Below are positions 17,781-28,117 of a stretch of 64,000 nucleotides of DNA, in pieces (positions within the stretch are counted from its first letter, which is position 1; every line of letters starts with the position of its first letter). The DNA is taken from positions 18,780 through 82,779 of the forward strand of contig JAGHUA010000006.1 of NCBI GenBank assembly GCA_018065085.1. Direction: 5' to 3'. Under the pieces are notes generated by a model. The model was not told the origin of the DNA and did not search any database. It worked only from the letters and a program-made list of their open reading frames with translations. The translations under genes and the position numbers were made by a program. Origin of the DNA: Candidatus Liminaster caballi. Its GTDB lineage: Bacteria > Bacteroidota > Bacteroidia > Bacteroidales > UBA3663.

Positions 17781-19940
17781 ATGAAACTGGATTACAACAA
17801 ACGCATATACATCATCATTGCCTGTCTGCTGGCATACGCCGCCATAATCTGGTATCAGACATGGGTGACACTCGTCAGGGACGGCAGCGAATACCGCAAG
17901 AGGGTGGAGAAGCTGAAGAAAGAGACAGAGCCCATCGAACCGGTGCGCGGCTTTATCTTTGCCGACGGCGGCGAAATGCTGGCCGGAAGCCTGCCCGAAT
18001 ATGATGTGGCGCTCGACTTCTATTGGACCACCATACCAGAAGGCCCAAAGCGCATCAAAAACATCCCGGAAGACACCATCAAGAAATACTTCGGTCCTAA
18101 CGGTGAGGGCAGCAGGGCTCTGGCCAATGCCTACACCGACCCGACAAAGAACAAGAAGAGCGCCGACGCATGGGGCAGCGAGATACTCAAGGCATACGGC
18201 AAGCGCGAGAAAAGCGGCCATCAGGTGTTCCGTGCCCTCCCCTACCTCGACTATAAGCGCCTGCGCCAGCAGCCATACTTCAACAAGACAAGATACCAGA
18301 ACGGAATCATCGCTCAGGAACGCGCCCACCGTTACCGTCCGTACGGCGAACGTCGAATGGCATCTGCCACCATCGGCACCGTCTATACCAAGGATCAGGA
18401 TTCGATAAGAAGGGCCGGACAGGGTCTCCGAGGCATCGAACTGGGCTATAACGACTATCTGGCAGGAACGCAGGGCCTCGGCTATGGTCTTAAGGTACGA
18501 GGCAAGATTGAGAATGTGACCATCACGCCACCGGTGGATGGCGCCAACGTTCACACCACCATCGACATCGAGATGCAGCACATCCTTGACGAAGAACTGG
18601 GCAGGCGCATCCTCGACCTGAATGCCGCAGCCGGATGGGCAGCCTTTGTGGAGGTCAAGACAGGCAAGATACGCGCCATCTCGAACCTCAGCCGCAACGG
18701 TTCGGTGTGTGTGGAGGACTACAATCACCTGTTTGAAGACCTTGTGGACCCTGGTTCGACATTCAAGACCGTATCGTATATGGTGATGCTCGATGACGGC
18801 AAGATCACGCCCGAGACCATTGTCGATACAGAGAACAACAGTTCGAACGCTCCGCACCCATGGGTTTATTACAAGCATCCAATCAGCGACGACCACCCCG
18901 TCGGGGTCGTGACTGCCAACAAGGCCATCGAGCAGTCGAGCAACATCGCCGTGGCAAAGCTCGCCGTGGCAGCATACGATAATAACCCTCAGCAGTACCT
19001 TGACGGACTGGAGCGCATCGGTTTTCTCAACGACCGAGAACTCAACGACTCTGACCGCGCCCAAATCAAGCAGGTGGGCTATCTCAAGGAACTGGCATTC
19101 CGCCGCGAGTTCCCAGGCGCCAAAGCCGCACGCCACCGTCAAATGTCGGGCAAGTCATGGTCGAAGTTGTCGCTCGCTCAGATCAGCTATGGCTATGAGA
19201 CACAGATCCCGGGCATCTACATGCTGCAGTTCTACAATGCCATTGCCAACAACGGCAAGATGCTGCGCCCTTACATCGTGGACTATGTGGAGAAGGACGG
19301 CAAGGTGCTCTACGAACAGGAGCCGACGGTGATCAACAAGAAGATATGCAAGGACGAGACGCTCAAAGCCGTGAGACACGCCCTGGAATGCGTGGTGAAC
19401 AGCGGCACGGCTGCAGGCCGTCCGCGCAACCACCCACGAGGATATCAGGAGGCTGTGAAGAGCCAGCGCGTCAGCATCGCAGGCAAGACAGGCACGGCAC
19501 AGCGCCGCAATGAGGCCACCGGCGGATTCAAGGGCGCAGGTCACAACGTGTCGTTCGTGGGATACTTCCCTGCCGACAACCCGCAATACTGCGGCATCGT
19601 GGTCATCAACACCAACGGCAGCGGCATCAGTGCGGCTGGCGGCGGCTGGATGGCAGGTCCGGTGTTCAAGCACTTCGCCGAGCAGGTCTATGCCCTGCGC
19701 GGACACCGCACAATGAAGGACATTGCACCTGACACCATCGCACACGAACCGCACGTCAAGGCCAAGGCCAATACGGTGCAGGCCATTAGCGGCACAATGC
19801 CAAACGTCAAGGGAATGGGCGCTGCCGACGCGCTGATGATGCTTGAGACAGCCGGTTACACCAATGTGAAGGTGAACGGCTACGGCAAGGTGGCGTCTGT
19901 GACGCAGCAGAACGGCAATGTGATCATCAACCTGAAGTGA
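17781..19940 (+). CDS. ftsI: Septal peptidoglycan transpeptidase FtsI (PBP3) with PASTA domain
   Basis: The 719-residue class B penicillin-binding protein has an N-terminal anchor (about 9-27). The dimerisation domain includes PVRGFIFADGGEMLA near residue 55. The transpeptidase motifs are all present: STFK with Ser326, SSN at 386-388, and KTG with Lys569. A single C-terminal PASTA-like domain (about 655-719, MPNVKGMGAADALMMLETAGY) is seen, as in many Bacteroidota FtsI proteins. It crosslinks septal peptidoglycan in complex with FtsW. The gene lies between ftsL and murE. Confidence 0.96.
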   Translation: MKLDYNKRIYIIIACLLAYAAIIWYQTWVTLVRDGSEYRKRVEKLKKETEPIEPVRGFIFADGGEMLAGSLPEYDVALDFYWTTIPEGPKRIKNIPEDTIKKYFGPNGEGSRALANAYTDPTKNKKSADAWGSEILKAYGKREKSGHQVFRALPYLDYKRLRQQPYFNKTRYQNGIIAQERAHRYRPYGERRMASATIGTVYTKDQDSIRRAGQGLRGIELGYNDYLAGTQGLGYGLKVRGKIENVTITPPVDGANVHTTIDIEMQHILDEELGRRILDLNAAAGWAAFVEVKTGKIRAISNLSRNGSVCVEDYNHLFEDLVDPGSTFKTVSYMVMLDDGKITPETIVDTENNSSNAPHPWVYYKHPISDDHPVGVVTANKAIEQSSNIAVAKLAVAAYDNNPQQYLDGLERIGFLNDRELNDSDRAQIKQVGYLKELAFRREFPGAKAARHRQMSGKSWSKLSLAQISYGYETQIPGIYMLQFYNAIANNGKMLRPYIVDYVEKDGKVLYEQEPTVINKKICKDETLKAVRHALECVVNSGTAAGRPRNHPRGYQEAVKSQRVSIAGKTGTAQRRNEATGGFKGAGHNVSFVGYFPADNPQYCGIVVINTNGSGISAAGGGWMAGPVFKHFAEQVYALRGHRTMKDIAPDTIAHEPHVKAKANTVQAISGTMPNVKGMGAADALMMLETAGYTNVKVNGYGKVASVTQQNGNVIINLK

Positions 19941-19967
19941 AACAGAAACAATTAATGTCATACGAAT

Positions 19968-21467
19968 ATGAAACTTGAAAAAATCATCGAACGCCTCACC
20001 TACACACTCGGAGGCGCACAGGATACTTCTATCGAAATCAATGCCATCGAGCAGGACAGCCGCCAGGTGAAGGAAGGCAGCATGTTCGTAGCCGTCAGAG
20101 GCACGAACGTTGACGGTCACTCGTTCATCCCACAGGTCATCGAAGCCGGAGCCGCCGCCGTCGTATGTGACGAGGAATGGTGGCAGAACGAAGGCTTGGC
20201 TTTTGCAACACCTAACGGCGATCCACATCTCGCTCCTGTGTTTGTGGTGGTCAAGGATTGCAACCTCGCCCTGGCTCTCATCGCCTCGGCTTGGAACGGC
20301 TATCCATCGGAACAGCTCACCCTCGTGGGCGTGACCGGCACCAATGGCAAGACCACCATCGCCACACTGCTCTATAAGCTGTTCTCAAAGCTCGGTTACC
20401 CATGCGGATTGCTCTCGACCGTCTGCAACTATGTCATCGACCGTGCCGTGCCAGCCACACACACCACACCAGATCCGCTGGCACTCAACGACCTGTTGCG
20501 ACAGATGGTGGACGAAGGTTGTGCATACGCCTTTATGGAGGTATCGAGCCACAGTGCCGACCAGAAGCGCATCGGCGGCCTTGACTTCGACGGCGGCATC
20601 TTCACCAATCTCACTCGCGATCACATGGACTATCACAAGACCGTGGAGAACTATCTGAAGGCTAAGAAATCGTTCTTCGACGGACTGAAGAAAGAGGCGT
20701 TTGCCGTGAGCAACGCCGACGACAAGAATGGCGAGGTGATGATGCAGAACACCAAGGCACGCCGCCGTCTCTACAGCGTGCGTGGCGCTGCCGACTATCA
20801 GGCAAAGGTTGTGGAGGAAACATTCGAAGGCATGGAATTGCAGCTCAACGGCACAAACGTGGTGACTCACTTCGTTGGCCGATTCAACGCATCCAACCTC
20901 GTGGCCGTCTATGGCGCTGCCATCGAACTTGGAGCAAAGAACGAGGAGGTGCTGGTCAAGATGTCTGAGCTGGTTCCTGTCAACGGACGTTTTGAGTCAA
21001 TACGTTCGCCTAAGGGATTCTCTGCCATCATCGACTATGCACACACACCGGACGCCCTGATCAACGTGCTTGGCACCATCCGCGAGATCCTTGACTCGAA
21101 GAAGGAAGGCAAAGTTATCACCGTGGTGGGCTGCGGCGGCAATCGCGACAAGGGCAAACGTCCGATCATGGCCAAGGAATCGGCACTGCGTTCTGACCGA
21201 CTGATCCTGACCAGCGACAACCCTCGTTTTGAGAAACCGGAGGATATCCTCAAGGACATGGAGGCAGGTCTTGACACCGACGAACTGCGTCAGAAGACCA
21301 TCACCATCTGCGACCGTCGCGAGGCAATCCGCACGGCCGTGATGCTGGCTCAGAAGGGCGACGTCATCCTCGTGGCTGGCAAGGGTCACGAAGACTATCA
21401 GATCGTGGAGGGCGTGAAGCATCACTTCGACGACCACGAGGTAGTTAGAGAGGCGATGAACATCTAA
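19968..21467 (+). CDS. murE: UDP-MurNAc-tripeptide synthetase MurE
   Basis: The 499-residue Mur ligase has the ATP loop [10 protein letters not shown] near residue 122 and the C-terminal domain motif [13 protein letters not shown] near residue 415. The DNPR sequence is the signature of enzymes that add meso-diaminopimelate rather than lysine, so this organism is predicted to have DAP-type peptidoglycan. It catalyses the third amino acid addition to UDP-MurNAc in the cytoplasm. mraY begins 17 bp downstream. Confidence 0.96.
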   Translation: MKLEKIIERLTYTLGGAQDTSIEINAIEQDSRQVKEGSMFVAVRGTNVDGHSFIPQVIEAGAAAVVCDEEWWQNEGLAFATPNGDPHLAPVFVVVKDCNLALALIASAWNGYPSEQLTLVGVTGTNGKTTIATLLYKLFSKLGYPCGLLSTVCNYVIDRAVPATHTTPDPLALNDLLRQMVDEGCAYAFMEVSSHSADQKRIGGLDFDGGIFTNLTRDHMDYHKTVENYLKAKKSFFDGLKKEAFAVSNADDKNGEVMMQNTKARRRLYSVRGAADYQAKVVEETFEGMELQLNGTNVVTHFVGRFNASNLVAVYGAAIELGAKNEEVLVKMSELVPVNGRFESIRSPKGFSAIIDYAHTPDALINVLGTIREILDSKKEGKVITVVGCGGNRDKGKRPIMAKESALRSDRLILTSDNPRFEKPEDILKDMEAGLDTDELRQKTITICDRREAIRTAVMLAQKGDVILVAGKGHEDYQIVEGVKHHFDDHEVVREAMNI

Positions 21468-21484
21468 AAAAGGGAAAAAAACAA

Positions 21485-22798
21485 ATGCTCTACTATATTT
21501 TCAGATATCTGCATGATGCCTTCGACGTGCCTGGAGCAGGCATGTGGGGCTACATCTCGACCCGAGCCATTGCTGCGCTGATCCTGGCTCTGATCATCTC
21601 GCTGTGGTTTGGCGAATGGTTTATCAAGCACATGCGCCGCAAGAACATCGTTGAGGCCCAGCGCAACGCCAGCATCGACCCGTTCGGCATAGAGAAGCGC
21701 GGAGTGCCTACGATGGGCGGTCTGATCATCATCGTGGCAACGCTCATCCCTTGCCTCATGCTGGGACGTCTGCGCAACATCTACATGCTCATGATGCTGT
21801 TCACCACCGTATGGTTGGGTCTGCTCGGGTTCCTCGATGACTATCTCAAGGGCCACAGCAAGGAATATGACAAAATGCCAGGATTGCTGAAATTGATCAG
21901 CGAGTTCCATGGGGCAAGTGCCACATACAGGGAGAAGAACAAGAACGGAATGCGTCCGATCATCAAACTGCTGGGTCAGGCTTCGCTCGGTTTGGGCATC
22001 GGCCTTGTGCTCTATCTCTCGCCAGATGCTGTCATCCGCGAAGGATCGGAACTCATCAAGAGTACGCTGACCACCCTGCCGTTCGTCAAGAGCCATAACC
22101 TCGACTACGCTGGCTTCTTCCTCTGGATGGGACCCCAGATCGGACAGGCTTTGGGTTGGGTGTTCTTCGTGTTCATGACCACATTCATCATCATGGCTGT
22201 GAGCAACGGTTCGAATCTCAATGACGGCATGGACGGCTTATGTGCTGGCAATTCGGCCATCATGTGCGTGGCTCTCGGTGTGCTGGCGTATTTCTCAAGC
22301 CACATCGACTATGCCAACTACTTCAACATAATGTACATCCCGGGATCGCAGGAACTGGTAGTATTCGTGGCAGCCTTCGTGGGCGCGCTCGTGGGATTCC
22401 TATGGTATAATGCCTACCCTGCACAGATATTCATGGGCGACACGGGTTCGCTTCCTATCGGTGGCATCATCGCTGTGATTGCCATCATCATTCATAAGGA
22501 ACTGCTCATCCCGATCATCTGCTTCGTGTTCCTCGTGGAGAGCATCTCGGTGATGGGTCAGAATTTCGTGGCCAAGCGCGGCAATGCCCAGGGCAAGAAG
22601 TTCAGGTTTGTCAACCGTGCGCCAATCCACGATGCCTTCCGTCTGAAGCCTGAGCAACTGCAACAGCTCTCGGCTATGGACAAGATCCTGCTCAAATGGC
22701 CACGTTCGTCATTTCATGAGAACAAGGTGACCGCCCGCTTCTGGATTGTGACCATCATCCTGGCTGCGTTCGCCATCATGACGCTGAAGATCCGTTGA
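21485..22798 (+). CDS. mraY: Phospho-MurNAc-pentapeptide transferase MraY
   Basis: The 437-residue polytopic membrane protein is longer than the roughly 360 of proteobacterial MraY. It has the catalytic motifs LGFLDDYLK near residue 115, SNGSNLNDGMDGL near 240 and FMGDTGSLPIGG near 318. It makes lipid I at the inner leaflet. The region of the usual HHHFE motif reads APIHDAFRLKPE (near 378), keeping only one of three histidines. It is followed by an extra stretch of about 20 residues before the last membrane segment. Whether this is a family trait in Prevotella-like bacteria cannot be settled here. Confidence 0.95.
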   Translation: MLYYIFRYLHDAFDVPGAGMWGYISTRAIAALILALIISLWFGEWFIKHMRRKNIVEAQRNASIDPFGIEKRGVPTMGGLIIIVATLIPCLMLGRLRNIYMLMMLFTTVWLGLLGFLDDYLKGHSKEYDKMPGLLKLISEFHGASATYREKNKNGMRPIIKLLGQASLGLGIGLVLYLSPDAVIREGSELIKSTLTTLPFVKSHNLDYAGFFLWMGPQIGQALGWVFFVFMTTFIIMAVSNGSNLNDGMDGLCAGNSAIMCVALGVLAYFSSHIDYANYFNIMYIPGSQELVVFVAAFVGALVGFLWYNAYPAQIFMGDTGSLPIGGIIAVIAIIIHKELLIPIICFVFLVESISVMGQNFVAKRGNAQGKKFRFVNRAPIHDAFRLKPEQLQQLSAMDKILLKWPRSSFHENKVTARFWIVTIILAAFAIMTLKIR

Positions 22799-22862
22799 GA
22801 AAGGATAAAGAGAGGAAAGAGGAAAGTGCAAAGAGTAAAGAACAAAGAGTAAAGAAATAAAA
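22797..22862 (+). repeat. Purine-rich spacer with a perfect 14-bp tandem repeat (mraY-murD)
   Basis: The spacer before murD is almost all A and G on the coding strand. It contains CAAAGAGTAAAGAA twice in tandem (22829-22842 and 22843-22856), preceded by looser copies. Similar AAAGARTAAAG tracts occur before murC and before the DUF58 gene. Confidence 0.85.
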
Positions 22863-22870
22863 AACTAAAT

Positions 22871-24235
22871 ATGAAAAGAATTGCTGTTTTAGGTGGAGGC
22901 GAGAGCGGTGCCGGTGCTGCTGTGCTCGCCAAGGTGAAAGGCTTTGATGTATTTCTGAGCGACATGTCGCCAATCAAGGATAAGTATAAGGAATGGCTGG
23001 ACAAATGGCAGATTCCCTACGAGGAAGGCCATGCCCATACAGAGGAACTGATCCTAAATGCCGATGAGGTGATCAAGAGTCCGGGCATTCCGCTCACGGC
23101 TCCTCTCATCGTCAAGCTGATGAAGCAGGGCACGCCTGTCATCTCTGAGATTGAGTTTGCTGGCCGTTATACGAATGCGAAGATGATCTGCATCACAGGT
23201 TCTAACGGTAAGACCACAACCACAATGATGACCTACCATATTCTCAAGGAGGCAGGTCTGAACGTAGGTCTGGCAGGTAATGTGGGCAAGAGCCTCGCCC
23301 TTCAGGTGGCAACAGAGCATTTCGACTACTATGTCATCGAACTGTCATCATTCCAGCTCGACAATATGTATGACTTCAAGGCCAACGTGTCGGTGATCAT
23401 GAACATCACTCCTGACCACCTCGACCGCTATGACCATGAGATGCAGAACTACATCGATGCTAAAATGCGCATCCTCCAGAACCAGACGGAGGACGATCAC
23501 TTCATCTTCTGGAACGAGGATCCGATCGTCACCAAGGAGATTGCCAAGCGCCAACCGCTGCAGATGAAGCTCATCCCATTCACCGGACGCACCGTCAAGG
23601 AGATGGGTCATCCACTCACTCCCGGCGCCTATATCAAGGACGGAAAACTCGTCGTGGATCTTGCCGACCAGATGATCGACATTGATGTGGACGATCTCCC
23701 ATTGCCTGGCCCACACAACCTCTACAACACCATGGCAGCCACAATCTCGGCAGGATTGTCGGGCATCAAGAAGGAGGCCATCCGCAAGGCTCTGATGAGC
23801 TTCAAGGGCGTGGAACACCGTCTGGAAAAGTGCGGCAACGTCGATGGCGTGGAATATATCAACGACTCGAAGGCCACGAACGTCAACTCATGCTGGTATG
23901 CCCTTATGTCGATGACCAAGCCTACCGTGCTCATTCTCGGCGGCAAGGACAAGGGCAACGACTACACCGAGATCGAGGAACTGGTGCGCGAGCGTTGCAC
24001 GGCTCTCGTCTATATGGGCCTGCACAACGAGAAGCTGCATGACTTCTTCGACAAGATGGGCAAACCCGTGGCCGACGCACTCTCGATGCGTGAGGCACTG
24101 GAGAAATGCCGCGCGTTCGCCAAGCCGGGCGATACCGTGCTACTCTCGCCATGCTGCGCTTCGTTTGACCTCTTTAAGAGCTATGAGGATCGCGGTGACC
24201 AGATGAAGGCCATCGTCGCTGAATGGCAGAAATAA
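22871..24235 (+). CDS. murD: UDP-MurNAc-L-alanine:D-glutamate ligase MurD
   Basis: The 454-residue Mur ligase starts with a Rossmann-like loop (IAVLGGGESGAGAA). The ATP site CITGSNGKTTTT is near residue 110 and the C-terminal motif LILGGKDKGNDY near residue 355. It adds D-glutamate to UDP-MurNAc-L-Ala. It is separated from mraY by a 72-bp purine-rich spacer, the widest gap within the cluster. Its end overlaps the proposed ftsW start by 13 bp. Confidence 0.96.
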   Translation: MKRIAVLGGGESGAGAAVLAKVKGFDVFLSDMSPIKDKYKEWLDKWQIPYEEGHAHTEELILNADEVIKSPGIPLTAPLIVKLMKQGTPVISEIEFAGRYTNAKMICITGSNGKTTTTMMTYHILKEAGLNVGLAGNVGKSLALQVATEHFDYYVIELSSFQLDNMYDFKANVSVIMNITPDHLDRYDHEMQNYIDAKMRILQNQTEDDHFIFWNEDPIVTKEIAKRQPLQMKLIPFTGRTVKEMGHPLTPGAYIKDGKLVVDLADQMIDIDVDDLPLPGPHNLYNTMAATISAGLSGIKKEAIRKALMSFKGVEHRLEKCGNVDGVEYINDSKATNVNSCWYALMSMTKPTVLILGGKDKGNDYTEIEELVRERCTALVYMGLHNEKLHDFFDKMGKPVADALSMREALEKCRAFAKPGDTVLLSPCCASFDLFKSYEDRGDQMKAIVAEWQK

Positions 24236-25512
24236 ATTATATCCTGACAATGCCGACCGACAACAATAACATAAAAGCTGCACGCAACGACAGTCGCGAC
24301 CGTTCATTTCTCAGTTCGCTGATGGGTGGTGACAACTGGATCTGGGGTACATACTGGATCCTGGTGTTCATCTCCATTGTGGTGAGCGCCAGCGCATCGA
24401 GCACCCTTGCCTACAAGCAGATCACCAACGACAATCCGCTGGCCAAGCACACCACATACCTGCTGGTGGGATTTATCATAAGCACGCTGCTCGTTCAGAG
24501 CCTCACTCGCGTCAAGGTTTCTTATGCCGTCTTGGGTGGAGTCCTATGCTACATCGGCGGTATGATCTTGATGTGCCTGCTTCCGTTCTTCGGACACGCC
24601 CATCAAGGTGCCGCACGTGAGATATTCGGCATCCAACCTGTAGAAATACTAAAGACCGGCACCTTAATCCTGCTTTGCAAACTGATCACGATCGAAGATT
24701 CTACCTATTCCAGATTCTCATGGTTCAAGGTTCACACCCAGGGACGACGCTTCATATTACTTTTGGTGATAGTCGGTCTGGCAGCACTCCCCATCGCCAT
24801 CCAGAACCTTTCGTCGGCTCTGATTCTCATCATCGCGGCCTTCGGCATCATGTTTGCTGCCCAGCTCAAGCCCAAATACATGTGGAAGACAGTCTTCTGG
24901 GGATTAGTGGCTGGCGGTGCCATGTTGGCTGCTCTTGGCGGTCTTCACATGATCAACAGCGACAAACCAGATCACAGGACCGACCTAGGCCGTTTTCTGA
25001 ACCGTGCCAACACTTGGGAGAGCCGAATATTCGACAGCGGCAGCGACATCCCTTTATATGAGCAGCGCATCGGCGACAAGAACCGTCAGGTCATCTATGC
25101 CCACATGGCCATAGCCAACAGCAATGCGACAGGACGTTTCATCGGCGAGAGCCAGTTGCGTGACTATCTGCCGGAGGCATACTCTGACTATGTCTATTGC
25201 ATCATCTTCGAGGAGATGGGAGTGCTTGGCGGCATGCTGGTGATGAGCCTCTATTTCCTGCTGTTCATCAGATGCTACTTCCTGTCGAAGCAGACCAACG
25301 ATCAGCTGAAACGGTTGCTCATGATAGGTCTGCCATTGGCCATCATCGTGCAGGCACTCATCCATATCGGTGTATGTACGGATGCGATGTTCGTGACCGG
25401 TCAGCCATTGCCGCTCATCAGCAAAGGCGGTATGTCGGCGGTGATGACAACCGTCATCTTCGGAATCCTGGCAGGTCTAAGTCACAACATCAAACGCGAG
25501 AAAGAGGCATAG
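24223..25512 (+). CDS. ftsW: SEDS-family peptidoglycan polymerase FtsW
   Basis: The 429-residue protein has about ten membrane segments and the C-terminal SEDS block GQPLPLISKGGMSAVMTT (near residue 390). FtsW polymerises lipid II at the septum with FtsI. The ATG at 24223 overlaps the murD stop; the next Met, at 24250, starts after it and is equally possible. The position between murD and murG and the septal partners upstream favour FtsW over RodA. Confidence 0.94.
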   Translation: MAEINYILTMPTDNNNIKAARNDSRDRSFLSSLMGGDNWIWGTYWILVFISIVVSASASSTLAYKQITNDNPLAKHTTYLLVGFIISTLLVQSLTRVKVSYAVLGGVLCYIGGMILMCLLPFFGHAHQGAAREIFGIQPVEILKTGTLILLCKLITIEDSTYSRFSWFKVHTQGRRFILLLVIVGLAALPIAIQNLSSALILIIAAFGIMFAAQLKPKYMWKTVFWGLVAGGAMLAALGGLHMINSDKPDHRTDLGRFLNRANTWESRIFDSGSDIPLYEQRIGDKNRQVIYAHMAIANSNATGRFIGESQLRDYLPEAYSDYVYCIIFEEMGVLGGMLVMSLYFLLFIRCYFLSKQTNDQLKRLLMIGLPLAIIVQALIHIGVCTDAMFVTGQPLPLISKGGMSAVMTTVIFGILAGLSHNIKREKEA

Positions 25513-25563
25513 CCCCAAAAGAAACAATATTCAGATTTACACATTATATATAATATATATAGG

Positions 25564-26676
25564 ATGAAAGTTCTAATCAGCGGAGGCGGCACAGGCGGAC
25601 ATATCTTCCCTGCCGTATCGATTGCAAACGCCATCAGGCAGAAGTTGCCCGACACGGAGTTCCTGTTTATCGGAGCCCTGGGTCGCATGGAGATGGAGAA
25701 AGTTCCTGCCGAGGGTTATCCGATTGTCGGACTGCCCGTGCGCGGCTTTATCCGTCCGTTGTTCCATCCTGGCAACATCAAGGTGCTGTTCGATCTTCTG
25801 ACCAGCATCCGCAAAGCCAAGAAGATTATACGCGACTTCAATCCGGATGTGGCTGTAGGCGTCGGCGGCTATGCAAGTGCGGCTGCGCTGAAAGCAGCCA
25901 ATGCCCTGGGTGTGCCTTACGTCCTGCAGGAACAGAATGGTTTTGCCGGCGTGACCAATCAGAAGCTTGCACGCAATGCCCGCAAGATTTGCGTGGCTTA
26001 TCCTGGCATGGAACGTTTCTTCCCTGCCGACCGACTGGTGATGACGGGCAATCCTGTACGCCAGAAGCTGCTCGAATGCACTGCCACACCGCAGGAGGCA
26101 CGTCTTGCCCTCGGCCTTGATCCTGACCGCAGGACTATCTTCGTCACCGGTGGCAGCCTTGGCGCCCGTAGCGTCAACAATGCCGTTTGCGCAGGTCTGC
26201 AGAAGTTTGTCGATGCCGGCATTCAGGTGCTGTGGCAGACAGGCAAGGCCGACGGCGACAAATGGGAAAAGGCGGTCAATGCCACAGAAGGTGCATCTGC
26301 CCTCATCCACCCTACCGTCTTTGTCAGCGATATGGCAATGGCCTATCGTGCCGCTGACGTGGTAATCTCTCGTTCGGGTGCAGGCGGCGTCAATGAAGTC
26401 TGTCTGCTTGGCAAGGCTGCAATCTTCGTGCCTCTGCCCACAGCAGCCGAGGATCATCAGACGGCCAATGCCCGTACGCTTTCCGACCGCAATGCTGCTA
26501 TCCTCTGTCCTGACAGCGAGGCTCCGAAACGTCTGGTGGACGATGCCATCGCCCTTGTCAATGATAAGGATCGCATCCGAATGTTCGAGGAGAATGCCCA
26601 AAAACTCGGCCGGTTCGGTGCGGCTGAGACAATTGCGGATATTGTGATTGCGGAAAGAATAAAGAATAAAGAATAA
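25564..26676 (+). CDS. murG: UDP-GlcNAc:lipid I N-acetylglucosaminyltransferase MurG
   Basis: The 370-residue GT28 glycosyltransferase has the N-terminal glycine loop ISGGGTGGHIFPA (residues 4-16). The donor-binding block VISRSGAGGVNEVCLLGKAAIFVPLP is split here as ISRSGAGGVNEV near 270 and AIFVPLPTAAEDHQ near 290. It converts lipid I to lipid II at the inner face of the membrane. The last codons (RIKNKE) are written by three AAAGAAT heptamers, so a simple repeat forms the C-terminus. murC starts 4 bp downstream. Confidence 0.96.
   Translation: MKVLISGGGTGGHIFPAVSIANAIRQKLPDTEFLFIGALGRMEMEKVPAEGYPIVGLPVRGFIRPLFHPGNIKVLFDLLTSIRKAKKIIRDFNPDVAVGVGGYASAAALKAANALGVPYVLQEQNGFAGVTNQKLARNARKICVAYPGMERFFPADRLVMTGNPVRQKLLECTATPQEARLALGLDPDRRTIFVTGGSLGARSVNNAVCAGLQKFVDAGIQVLWQTGKADGDKWEKAVNATEGASALIHPTVFVSDMAMAYRAADVVISRSGAGGVNEVCLLGKAAIFVPLPTAAEDHQTANARTLSDRNAAILCPDSEAPKRLVDDAIALVNDKDRIRMFEENAQKLGRFGAAETIADIVIAERIKNKE
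26654..26674 (+). repeat. Three AAAGAAT heptamers at the murG 3' end
   Basis: Three perfect head-to-tail copies of AAAGAAT cover the last codons and stop of murG, just before the murC start. The sequence resembles the purine-rich spacer before murD. Confidence 0.9.
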
Positions 26677-26680
26677 AACA

Positions 26681-28117
26681 ATGGCAACATATAAGAACAT
26701 TTATTTCGTTGGTGCAGGTGGCATCGGAATGTCAGCACTTGAGAGATACTTCAATGAGAACGGTTACAAGGTTGGCGGATATGACAAGACTCCGTCGCCT
26801 CTCACCGAGACTTTGATCAAGGAGGGAATACAGATCCACTTCGAGGATAACATCGATGCCGTGGATGCTGCGTTCAAGGATCCAGAACAGACTCTGGTTT
26901 GCTACACTCCTGCCATTCCGAAAGATCATGGCGAGCTGTGTTTCTTCCAGCAGAACGGTTTTGAGGTTGTGAAGCGCAGCAAACTGCTGGGCATCATCAC
27001 CCAGACGAAGCGCGGTCTCTGCTTCTCGGGCACTCACGGCAAGACCACAACATCATCTATGGCAGCACATCTGCTCAAGCAGAGTCACGTCGATTGCAAT
27101 GCTTTCCTCGGCGGCATCCTCAAGCCATACGACTCGAACCTTATGCTGTCGGCTCGCAATGCCGACGGTCAGGAGAAAAGCGACCTGACGGTAATCGAGG
27201 CCGATGAGTTCGACCGTTCGTTCCATACGCTCTCGCCATATATGGCAGTCATCACAAGCTGCGACCCTGACCACCTTGACATCTATGGCACGGAGGAAGC
27301 CTATCGCGAGTCGTTCGCACACTTTGTCTCGCTGGTACGTCCCGGCGGATTCCTGCTCAAGCATAAGGGTGTGAACGTCGATTGTTCGCGTCTCAACAGC
27401 GAGGCCCGCTATGCCGAATACAGCAGCACAGAGGAGGCCGATTACTATGCGACAAATATCCGCATCGGCGGCGGCACGATTCTTTTTGACTACGTTGCCC
27501 GTGCCGAAGGCATCACGATGCGCGACCTTGAGGTAGGCGTGCCTGTGCCGATCAATGTCGATAATGCCGTGGCTTCGCTCACCATCGCCATGCTCTGCGG
27601 CTGTGAGGAGGAGGAACTGCGTGCGGCTCTCAAGAGCTTCGGCGGAGCCAAGCGTCGATTCGACTTCTATATCAAACGTCAGGATCTGGTGCTGATGGAC
27701 GACTACGCACACCATCCCGATGAGATCCGCGCAAGTCTCACATCCGTGGCTCGTCTGTTTGAGGGCAGGAAGGTCACCGTATGTTTCCAGCCACATCTCT
27801 ACAGTCGCACACACGATCTGGTCGATGGCTTTGCCTCTGCCCTCAGCATTCCTCAGCGCACCATCCTTCTGCCTATCTATCCTGCCCGCGAGCAGCCGAT
27901 TCCAGGCGTTACCTCCGAATGGCTGTTGGGCAAGATCCAGGACACGGACAAGGCATTGGGCAAGAACGATGCCGAACGATACATCAAGACCAAGGACGAA
28001 CTTGTAGGACACCTCACAGAACTGCGCAAGAAGGGCGATCTGGACGTGGTGGTCATGATGGGTGCAGGCGTTGACATCGAACGACTCGTGGCTCCTGCCA
28101 AGGCTGCACTCGAATAA
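26681..28117 (+). CDS. murC: UDP-N-acetylmuramate:L-alanine ligase MurC
   Basis: The 478-residue Mur ligase has the UDP-binding loop FVGAGGIGMSALERYF (residues 8-23). The ATP site FSGTHGKTTTSS is near residue 115 and the DDYAHHPDEI block near residue 345. It attaches the first L-Ala to UDP-MurNAc. The start lies 4 bp after murG. The following ftsQ gene is 51 bp downstream. Confidence 0.97.
   Translation: MATYKNIYFVGAGGIGMSALERYFNENGYKVGGYDKTPSPLTETLIKEGIQIHFEDNIDAVDAAFKDPEQTLVCYTPAIPKDHGELCFFQQNGFEVVKRSKLLGIITQTKRGLCFSGTHGKTTTSSMAAHLLKQSHVDCNAFLGGILKPYDSNLMLSARNADGQEKSDLTVIEADEFDRSFHTLSPYMAVITSCDPDHLDIYGTEEAYRESFAHFVSLVRPGGFLLKHKGVNVDCSRLNSEARYAEYSSTEEADYYATNIRIGGGTILFDYVARAEGITMRDLEVGVPVPINVDNAVASLTIAMLCGCEEEELRAALKSFGGAKRRFDFYIKRQDLVLMDDYAHHPDEIRASLTSVARLFEGRKVTVCFQPHLYSRTHDLVDGFASALSIPQRTILLPIYPAREQPIPGVTSEWLLGKIQDTDKALGKNDAERYIKTKDELVGHLTELRKKGDLDVVVMMGAGVDIERLVAPAKAALE

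Noticed and set aside
17631..19142. Long minus-strand frame (503 codons) opposite ftsI
   Set aside because: Antisense of a clear ftsI with all penicillin-binding motifs; it has no domain pattern of its own.
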